This document shows positions 56,574-64,000 of a DNA stretch of 64,000 nucleotides, piece by piece. Made by a program: the position numbers and the translations under genes. The DNA lies in NCBI RefSeq assembly GCF_963576675.1, contig NC_088911.1, positions 58,799,756 through 58,863,755 on the forward strand, in the 5' to 3' direction. Numbering within the stretch: position 1 is the first letter of the stretch; every line of letters begins with the position of its first letter. This stretch comes from Euphorbia lathyris. Taxonomy: Eukaryota; Streptophyta; Magnoliopsida; Malpighiales; Euphorbiaceae. Under the pieces are notes generated by a model that did no database searches, was not told where the DNA came from, and was given only the letters and a program-made list of their open reading frames with translations.

Positions 56574-57860
56574 TCCAGAGCCAAGACGAACTCACCCAGA
56601 TTAAGAATGACGAAGACTGAAAATTGTAGAAATGGAGCTGAACAGCAAAATTAAGGAAGTAACAAGATTTAAGATCGGAAGCACGGTGGCGAGGCCTGGG
56701 CTAGACGCGCCGGAGCATCTTTCTTCCTTTTGCTCCTCCGTATTAGTATTAAAGATTCTTTTCTCAGGAAAAAGAAGTAATTATAGAAAATTAGAAACTA
56801 AAGGACTTACAGGATACTAGTATTACTATGGTTATTATGGTTGTCAATTCAATTCTTCTCTCTATTTATGGATGTTCAAGACAACTGTCAAACTAGGAGA
56901 TAGATAGACCATTTTCTTTTAACTTTCTACCCTGCTTCTTTTAATTAAGTCTCAAAATCAACCTTAGAATTAATTTAATCTTTAACCATCAACTCATCTC
57001 TTAAATTAATTACTTGAAAACAAACATTTTTAATACTTCTAATTTGTAAAATTTGAAGTAATTTATTAAAATTAAATTCATCACTGCTCTCTTGTACTTA
57101 TATTTAGCATCTTTTTATTTTATCCTAAATTATACTTTTTTTTTTTTTACCAAAACTTAGTTACTTTTATAATATTTTTAAATTTACGCCTTAATTGTTA
57201 TAAAGACAAAAAATAATCATAATTTCAATGTGAAAAGAGCAGTTCATATACCACTTTATATCTAAAATGTATTTGATCGATCTCAAATGTATATTCAGAA
57301 AATAAAATTCAATTTACACCTAATTCATTTCTTTAACAATTTAAGATGAGTCCTAAAATATTTTTTTAAATAAATTCTTTAACAAGTCTATGTGTTTGTG
57401 TTACTAATAAGACTTGGTTAAAAAGGGAGAGTACATGCGAGAAATATGAAATAATTATAAAAAAATGGTGAAATTGTTTGAAGTAAATTGTCAAACAAAT
57501 AAAAGTTGAGTTTAGCCATTAAGGTTGAACCATAATCGCCTTTGAACTTTTAGAGTTGTAAAAATTTAATCATTGTTTATTTATTTTTCCAAATTAAAAT
57601 TTTAAACTTTAACATACACATTGAGTGTGTCAATAACAGCATTATCTAAGTTGTTAGAAAAGTGCTTAATATATGTAAAAATAAAAGATTAGGAGCTTGA
57701 TAAAAAAAAAGTCATAAAAATCAAGGGTTTATTATGATTTTATCTATCATTACTATGATAATGATAATGATAATGATAATCACAATAAATATAAATTAGA
57801 GAGACTCAATAAGATATTTGTATACGAAGTCAGTTAGTATAACAAATTTTATTAGTTTAT
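56574..57860. other. BSL1 upstream region and AT-rich intergenic DNA
   Basis: The first 150-200 bp should hold the 5' UTR and core promoter of BSL1; no clear TATA box stands out. The rest is AT-rich with no supported gene. A short GATAAT repeat lies at about 57757-57780. Confidence 0.5.
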
Positions 57861-57869
57861 TTTATTTTT

Positions 57870-59529
57870 GGGATAAAGTCTAAAAATTCCCCTAATATTT
57901 AAGGTTAAGAGTAATTTTATCTCTAATGACTAAAATGGTACAATTTTACTTTTAACATTGATGGCTAAGTATAACAAATTTTATTAGTATATTTTATTTT
58001 TGGGATAAAGTATAAAAATTCCCCCTAATATTTAGGGCTAAGATTAATTTTACCTATAGTGGCTAAAATTGTACTACAATTTTACCTTTAACATTGACAG
58101 CTAAAAGCAATTTTACCCCTAATATTATCAATTTAGGTCAATTTAAGAAATAATTCATCAAATTATCTTATCGGTTATGAATTTTGTCATCTACACTTCA
58201 CATTTGAGTTATTTTTATCACTTATTAGTAATTATTAGTGGCATACAATGCGGGATAGGGGCGGAAATGCATTTCTCACTCCGTCCCTAATGTTTATAGG
58301 GACGGTTTCGGGGAATCCTCATTAAATGATTCGAGGATTTTTTCATCATCATCCCCTCCCCATGCGGATGGATACTCATAGGTAACGAGGAATCTCCATG
58401 CCCAATAAAATAATAACATTAGTTTAAAAATACACTTAGTTTTTATATATCAAAACCACACCAAAAGAACTCACACACTCTGACACTCAATTGCAACAAA
58501 TCATTCCTTTTAGCCCAAAACAATTTAATACTTCCTAACTGACATAAACTAATTCCAATATTCTAAATTAACCTTAATACTTGTATAAATTCAGATGTTA
58601 AGCAGCTATCTACAAAATACTCATTACAATACAAATGCCTAATCATATTATGTTTCTTCAACATTTAGTACAAATTCTTTCCCAACACGAATCAATCCAT
58701 TGCATACTGTTTACTCAATTGAAATTAAATCTGTTGAACAATTAGTATTAACGGATCATTTACACTTATGACTCTTTAGCTGCTTGACTACAAGCAACTT
58801 AAAGTTATAGGTTTATATATAATTAATTTAGGTATATGTTTTAAATTAACTGATGTTCTAATTTAAGTTATTTACTATCTAATTGATTAATGTTAGTAGG
58901 ATAGCCTCATAGGTTTATAAATAATTAATGTTATTTGAGTGATATTTAAAATTAATAAGTTTATTCGGGGATTTATACAGTAACAGGACGGGGATCCACA
59001 CGGACGGATATAGCAATCTCCATCTCCATTTAGATTTCGAGAAAGAAAATTCCGCGTCCCCATCCCTATTTTTTTACGATTATTCTCCATCCCCGTCGGT
59101 TCGGATACCCGCGATTTTCGGATAATCCCCTCCCCGTTGCCACCCCTGTTAATAACAGATCATAAACATACGATTAAACGTGGAAAAAAAATTAAGAATT
59201 TTTTAAAAAATATGCTATCTTTTGTACGAATTGAACAAAAAAATTTAATAATATAACACCAAATTTATAAATAGTAATTTCCAATTATATTATTAAATCA
59301 TAGAAAATATGAAATCTTTTTTTAAAACAAATTGATATGTAATTGGTGCAGAATAAGGAACAAAATATTTGTGTTTTATAATAATGTTTGAAATTGACAC
59401 AACTTTCCAATGTTAGGGGTAGAATTGTTCTTGGCTGGCAATGTCAATAGTAAAATTTCATCATTTTAGACGTTAGGGGTAAAATTTCTCCTGACTGCAA
59501 ACGTTATGAGTATTTTTGTAACTTACCCC
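57870..59529. mobile_element. Mutator-like element with diverged inverted repeats
   Basis: The left end GGGATAAAGTCTAAAAATTC and the right end, whose complement starts GGGGTAAGTTACAAAAATAC, align imperfectly for about 100 bp or more. The flanks are TTTATTTTT (57861-57869 and 59530-59538), a 9-bp duplication, though a low-complexity one. The left end contains a tandem duplication of about 120 bp (57843-57960 and 57967-58090). A hAT-like element sits inside. No transposase frame was seen. Confidence 0.55.
58238..59148. mobile_element. hAT-like non-autonomous insertion
   Basis: The right end CCCCGTTGCCACCCCTG and the left end GTGGCATACAATGCGGGATA share the plant hAT pattern CAGGGGTGGCAACGGGG. 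Sub-terminal regions are rich in CGGGGA/CCCCGT motifs at both ends. I could not find a matching 8-bp duplication, so the exact borders are approximate. Confidence 0.45.
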
Positions 59530-59540
59530 TTTATTTTTTT

Positions 59541-59580
59541 GAGAGAACCAGTATATTTTGAGAGAACCAGTATATTTTGT
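59541..59580. repeat. Short perfect tandem duplication
   Basis: GAGAGAACCAGTATATTTT occurs twice in a row. Simple slippage product. Confidence 0.9.
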
Positions 59581-59699
59581 TAATAGTCATTATTGTTATG
59601 TATTGACATAAAATTTTAAATTCAATTAATTTAAATAATATTGTTTAAATTCAGAAATACAACATCTTCATGGAATTTTTATTATTCATTTTAATTCTT

Positions 59700-59921
59700 A
59701 ATCACTAACATATATGATGAAGCATATGAGCTAAAAGGCCCTTATAGACATCCCACGCGTGCGATATGGCCGTTCAGCCAGGTCTCCTTACCGTTTGCAT
59801 CCGTGCACGCTCAAGGACATTGAAGACTCATCATGTCGTACCATGGGTATTGAGGACTTTGGACTCCCCAATTTCCAAACCTATAAATAAAGGGATATTA
59901 CCTCATGGTAAAGAATCCAAT

Positions 59922-59952
<31 letters not shown>

Positions 59953-60090
59953 ACATATATTCACTTCTCTTACTAGTCACTAACTTGACCGTCAAAATGT
60001 ATCTCACGAACCGCTCCCGGTGCAAGTACCAAGCACCAATCTAGCAGACGGTTCCTCAATCCCAACTTATCATCATTTGGTGCGGTGAAC
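59700..60090 (+). mobile_element. LTR-like promoter and leader of a decayed Ty3-gypsy (Tat-type) element
   Basis: A TATA box CTATAAATAAAGGG (59881-59894) is followed by a CT microsatellite (59926-59953) and, 120-190 bp later, by CATCATTTGGTGCGGTGAAC. The last string looks like a mutated form of the TTTGGCGCCGTCTGTGG primer-site context of Tat/Ogre elements. A gag-like frame follows. The left LTR border was not found. Confidence 0.5.
59926..59953. repeat. CT microsatellite
   Basis: About 13 CT units downstream of the TATA box of the LTR-like sequence. Confidence 0.9.
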
Positions 60091-60317
60091 ATTGAGAAAG
60101 ACACTTAAAACTCCTTTGGATTCGTCTAAAAAGCAAAAACAACATAGTAGCATGGTAGGAATCCCTCAACAGGACCAACTCCCACAAAAGAAATGGTTGG
60201 CACTAGTCAGCCAGAAAAGCAACAAGATGTCGAAGTGGCGGCAATAACCCTCAACTTTGAGGATAGAGTATCAATAGCAACAAACTCCAAGGACGAGTAA
60301 CAGTAGCAATATCCAAC

Positions 60318-60790
60318 TTCCCCAAGAACTGGAAAACGCCTTATGTCCCCTCCTGCACAAGAGTCGATGATCCCAACAAACGTTCTGTCACGTTCATACG
60401 CATGATTGACCTTTACTCCAAAAAGGATCACATCATGTGCAAAGTCTTCCCAACGACCCTTGTCGGTGTCGCCCAAGAATGGTATAAGGGGTTGGAGCCC
60501 GAGTCTGTCGACTCATTCGACTTGCTCAAAGACTTGTTTGTTGCTCGATTCGTTCGAGCAGTCAAAGCCAAGAGGATTAGCTCTGAGCTGAACGATGTAA
60601 TGCAACGATCAACTGAGCCATTGAGGGGATACATCGCTTGATTTCATCACATGTTGTCCCATGTGAAATCTATGGACTTGGAAATGGCTATCGATGCCCT
60701 AGCAAAGAGGATGGCATGAAAACCACTTAGACAGAGATGCTACACCAACCAAGCCCTGATCTTCCAAGAGCTAATGGTCGTATGGTAAAG
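60318..60790 (+). pseudogene. Ty3-gypsy gag (Retrotrans_gag type) remnant
   Basis: Translation gives the plant gypsy capsid pattern K-V-F-P-T-T-L-V-G-V-A-Q-E-W-Y-K-G-L, then SFDLLKDLFVARFV and EPLRGYIA with a short continuation. These match the core of the Retrotrans_gag family in Tat/Ogre elements: an A-x-x-W-F-x-x-L step, then F-L-x-x-F and L-R-x-Y. In-frame stops at about 60639 and 60717 break it. It follows the LTR-like sequence in the expected order and strand. No protease or pol follows in this orientation. Confidence 0.7.
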
Positions 60791-60799
60791 CTTTGTCCT

Positions 60800-61690
60800 C
60801 TACGACGGCAATATAAGGCCAGCAGACTACGGAGAGCATGAGGAAGACAAGAAAGGCAGAGACGACAAAAAGGAAGATAAGGGGAAATCGATAGCCGAAA
60901 AAAGGGAAACCCATAGTCGACAAGATGAAGGGCCCATCCTATACCACCCTAGAGGGGGTGGAATCCACACGCAAGTCCTAAGAAGACAAAAGCTTGCACA
61001 AAAGTATAGGTCAAGAGGTCCATTACTCGGATGACCTCGAAACATTTTGCAGATAGTTAAGCCATGAACTCCCATGTCGGATTCGCCCATTGCAACCCCC
61101 CACTTCTCATCAATGGAACGTCCTCATAAGGATCCTCGTTAGAATCCACACTCCCTAGATACCTCGACCTCCCAACACTTATGTCCCAGTTGTACAACCC
61201 TATGTCAAAGCCAGTAACAGGCATGAGTAAAGAACATAAGCTCAATAAATAGCAGCTCGCAAAATACAGTTACATCAATTTAAAACTGTCCCTTTTTATA
61301 ACCACCCTAAAAGCAAAAATAGTCAGCTAAAAAGCAGAACCAAGGAAAAGTCATGGCCAAGCTATCCTAATCACACCAGGCAAGCCTACAAGGGCGACAG
61401 ACCCTACGAACAACATCTTAAAATAAAAAAAAAGTAAAGCAAGCAAAAGGAATAAACCAAGTACGTATGAATAAAAACAAAAATAAAAAGTAGAAATTAC
61501 AAAAACAGGAATAGGGAAAGTCAAATTCATTCACAAACTTGGGCTCCACGAGGCCATATACAATTCAGAAATGTTCAAACAAAAAAAGGGTCAAAATTTT
61601 GCCTTTATAATAGGTTCCAGCGGCGAGCAATAAAAATAAACAGATGAAATACAACCTTAATCCCCCTTCTTCACAGACTTCCAAGTGGCG
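60800..61690. other. Degraded retroelement DNA
   Basis: Composition like that of the gag remnant, with charged low-complexity stretches (Lys/Glu-rich reading on the plus strand at 60830-60910). No domain is recognisable, and I could not find a second LTR. Confidence 0.4.
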
Positions 61691-63125
61691 GTAGCCTTAT
61701 CTTGCACATACGGGTTTAGCGAAGAGCACCTTCTTGTCAACTTGAGCACCGCCTTCGTCTAGATATTGTAGCACGATACACTGATGGTACGAAAACAACA
61801 TTTTTTCTCGCTTAGAGGCTCCATCTTTTAGCCTAGAGAACTCCTTATTCATCTTCTCCACCTCGCTTCTCAGGGAAACAGACTCCACCTCTACGAAATT
61901 GGACTATCGAGCAGCATCTAAGGCTATACTAGACTATCGCGCTAATGTAGTATCTACCTCAATCTTGTATATGCAGTTATGTTCATACAACTCCTCCACA
62001 TGCCTCTCGAAATCGTACCGCCTCAAAGGCCTTCACCAAATCATCACACACATGGGAAAGGCTTGCCTCCACAATAACCTTCCCTACATTTGCAACACTC
62101 GTTACGACCATCATATCATCCCTCTCCTTAGTCAACACTACTACAATGCCCTCAACAGCATCCTTTTCCTTGTATAGCCTTTTAGCACATCGTTTTTAGA
62201 GTGTCGCTTACTTTCATCACGTCTCAGATTTCTCCCTTGATTTCTCCAACTCATTCTCAAAATGATGTTGCTAGACTAATGTATGGTTTAGCTCAACCAT
62301 ATTCCACACCAAAAGCAAAAATCACATAAATAAAGGTAAAAATAAAGCAAATGGAAGCAGAGAAGGAACCAAAGGAAGAAATACGTGTGGCACCATTCGA
62401 TGTAACAACTCTAGTTATAAAGCTCCTCACATCAAGGCCCTCAACCTGCATGTCAGGCACTAATGCCTAGGACATAACACGTTGTTGGACATATTAGCCT
62501 CCATAGTCAACTACCTTATGAAGTCTAAAAATTCGGACATCTTTTGCTCTATTTCCCTTATAAACAAGGAAACTTCCACCACATTGTCCCTATAGTCCCC
62601 CTCCTCTTCCCCACGGTGACGAAAGCCTTCCTTTAACTCAAGAGCCCTCTACTGGGATGAATTCATTCTTGATCTCTTAAAAGTTGGCTCATCCGTCCCC
62701 CATCCTCCTCCTCTTCATCTAATATAACAACTTTCATCGATATCATATCATTACTTCTATTAGTCCTGCTCAACCCATGCCTTGTTTGAAGGCTCCTCAA
62801 CATCAGAGGACAACCTCTTCTTATCTCTATTTTTTCTTAAGATCGATTTAAATGGCATCACATCCTCCAGGATTTCCTCTTCCACAACAACCTCTGTCCC
62901 CACCATAAGTGCGTCCCATCAGCCACGGTTCCCTTAACTTCAGCCCTCGCTCCCGAGGAAGACGCTCCATCCTTGCCACCTTTTTTACCAGGCTCAAAGA
63001 ATATATTAGTAGGTGTAATGGGAAACCTCCCTCTGATAATCCCTCGTTAGTGGCTCAAGGTTTAACGGAATTTTGAGATGGTCCAAATATATAGACCAAT
63101 CTGGCACTCCTTCCTCCGCCATCTC
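61690..63125 (-). pseudogene. Decayed minus-strand retroelement coding sequence, family uncertain
   Basis: Read on the minus strand from about 63123, short open pieces in shifting frames have protein-like composition. They are an acidic Glu/Asp/Gly-rich stretch (about 62790-62690), a helical piece (E-F-L-D-F-I near 62540) and a coiled-coil-like piece at 61888-61697 (S-E-V-E-K-M-N-K-E-F-S-R-L-K). Such acidic and coiled-coil ORFs occur in gypsy-type plant elements, but I do not recognise a specific domain. Confidence 0.35.
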
Positions 63126-63211
63126 ACCTATGATAAAAAAAAGTACAATTAGCAATTCGAAATCAGGAAAATGCCCGCCCTCACCAATTAACCTTTAGGA
63201 AAACTCATATT

Positions 63212-64000
63212 CTAATCAGGCATAAATTTTGTCACGATAACTTCGATTGCATCGAGATCGATGTCAAATTCTTGAAGGAAAAGTACCCACCTTATTAAGC
63301 GGGGCTTGGCATCCTGTTTAGCTGGCAAGTATTTAAAAGCAGAATGGTCAGTATAAACAATGACTATAGAGAGTACAAAATAAGACCGGAACTTGTTGAA
63401 GGCAAATACTACAGCTAGAATATCTTTTTCTATAGTCGTGTAATTCTGTTGAGCTTCATTAGAAGTCTTGCTAGAGTAAAATATAGACTGACAAATGTTC
63501 CCTCTTTTCTGACCTAAATATGCTCCTACTGAGCTATCACTCGCATCACACATAAGTTCGAATGGCAAGTCCAAATCTGGGCTAATCATTATTGGAGCCT
63601 TAACCAACTTATCTCTAAGCAAGTTGAAGTCTTCCATGCACTTATTGAAGAAGTCAAATGGTGCATCTTTCATGAGGAGTTGGGTGAGGGGTTTAGATAT
63701 TTTGGAGAAGTCTTTTATACATCTCATATAAAAAAATGCATGCCCCAAGAAACGCCTAGCAGTTTTCACACTTGTAGGGGGAGGTAATTTGTCTATAATT
63801 TCTACCTTAGCATGGTCTACCTCTATTCCTTTTTGTGAAATCTTGTTCCCCAACACAATGCATTCATGTACCATGAATTGGCACTTTTCCCAATTTAAGA
63901 TCATGTTATTGTCTTCACATCGTTGGAGCACTTTTTCCAGATTTTGCAAGCACCCCTCAAATGATGACCCGAAAACAAAAAAAAAACGTCCATGCATACT
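63212..64000 (-). pseudogene. Athila-type RT/RNase H fragment at the window edge
   Basis: A 261-codon frame is clearly homologous to the RT-RNase H part of element A (7882-10284), for example [30 protein letters not shown], the RNase H start [17 protein letters not shown] and [18 protein letters not shown]. It comes from a different, older Athila copy. At 63978-63987 an A run on the plus strand, with a frame change, has destroyed the FMDDF active site. The homology ends abruptly near 63250, just before the RNase H C-terminus, so the fragment is truncated there. The 5' part lies beyond the window. Confidence 0.88.

Noticed and set aside
60207..61245. Minus-strand ORFs opposite the gypsy gag remnant (60207-60476, 60428-60634, 60827-61090, 61057-61245)
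   Set aside because: Antisense to the recognisable gag pattern or without any motif.

Overview
This window is nuclear DNA of a eudicot plant. It holds two host genes, one of them with 21 coding exons whose introns are plant-like, and the rest is AT-rich DNA packed with transposable elements (Athila and Tat Ty3-gypsy, Sirevirus Ty1-copia, L1-type LINE, hAT, Mutator-like, SINE). I cannot resolve the species from sequence alone.

Layout. 1-3.5 kb: AT-rich intergenic DNA with a solo LTR (1322-3124). 3.5-21.8 kb: a 5'-truncated plus-strand LINE split by nested insertions. A 506-bp solo LTR entered the LINE; an Athila-type element (A, 4678-14132, minus strand) entered that LTR; a pol-less relative (B, 14513-20604, minus strand) entered the LINE separately. 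Target-site duplications let the LINE reading frame be rejoined across each gap. 21.8-40.3 kb: a minus-strand Sirevirus with gag, pol and an env-like third ORF, itself interrupted by a solo LTR of family A (27141-28784) and by a coding-free LTR element (C, 33346-38535). 40.5-43.1 kb: a non-autonomous hAT element holding a solo LTR of family C. 43.27-43.38 kb: a tRNA-derived SINE. 43.6-45.1 kb: a Mutator-like element that carries a piece of a saccharopine-dehydrogenase-like host gene (Pack-MULE).

Genes. 46.3-56.6 kb is the gene island. It has a 137-residue OB-fold protein of the SOSS-B/hSSB type on the plus strand, and an intact 884-residue BSL1-type Kelch-phosphatase gene (brassinosteroid signalling) on the minus strand. 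The two converge tail to tail. Introns of the BSL gene carry small DNA-transposon insertions, and one intron uses a GC donor.

57.8-64 kb: another Mutator-like element with an inner hAT-like insertion, a decayed gypsy LTR and gag on the plus strand, decayed minus-strand retroelement coding, and an Athila RT/RNase H fragment that runs off the right edge.

The least ordinary features are a GC-rich palindromic repeat array just upstream of the TATA box in every A/B-family LTR, the Pack-MULE with its chimeric secretory-looking ORF, and the autonomous/non-autonomous pairing of elements A and B. I found no RNA gene, CRISPR array or complete unknown protein system.
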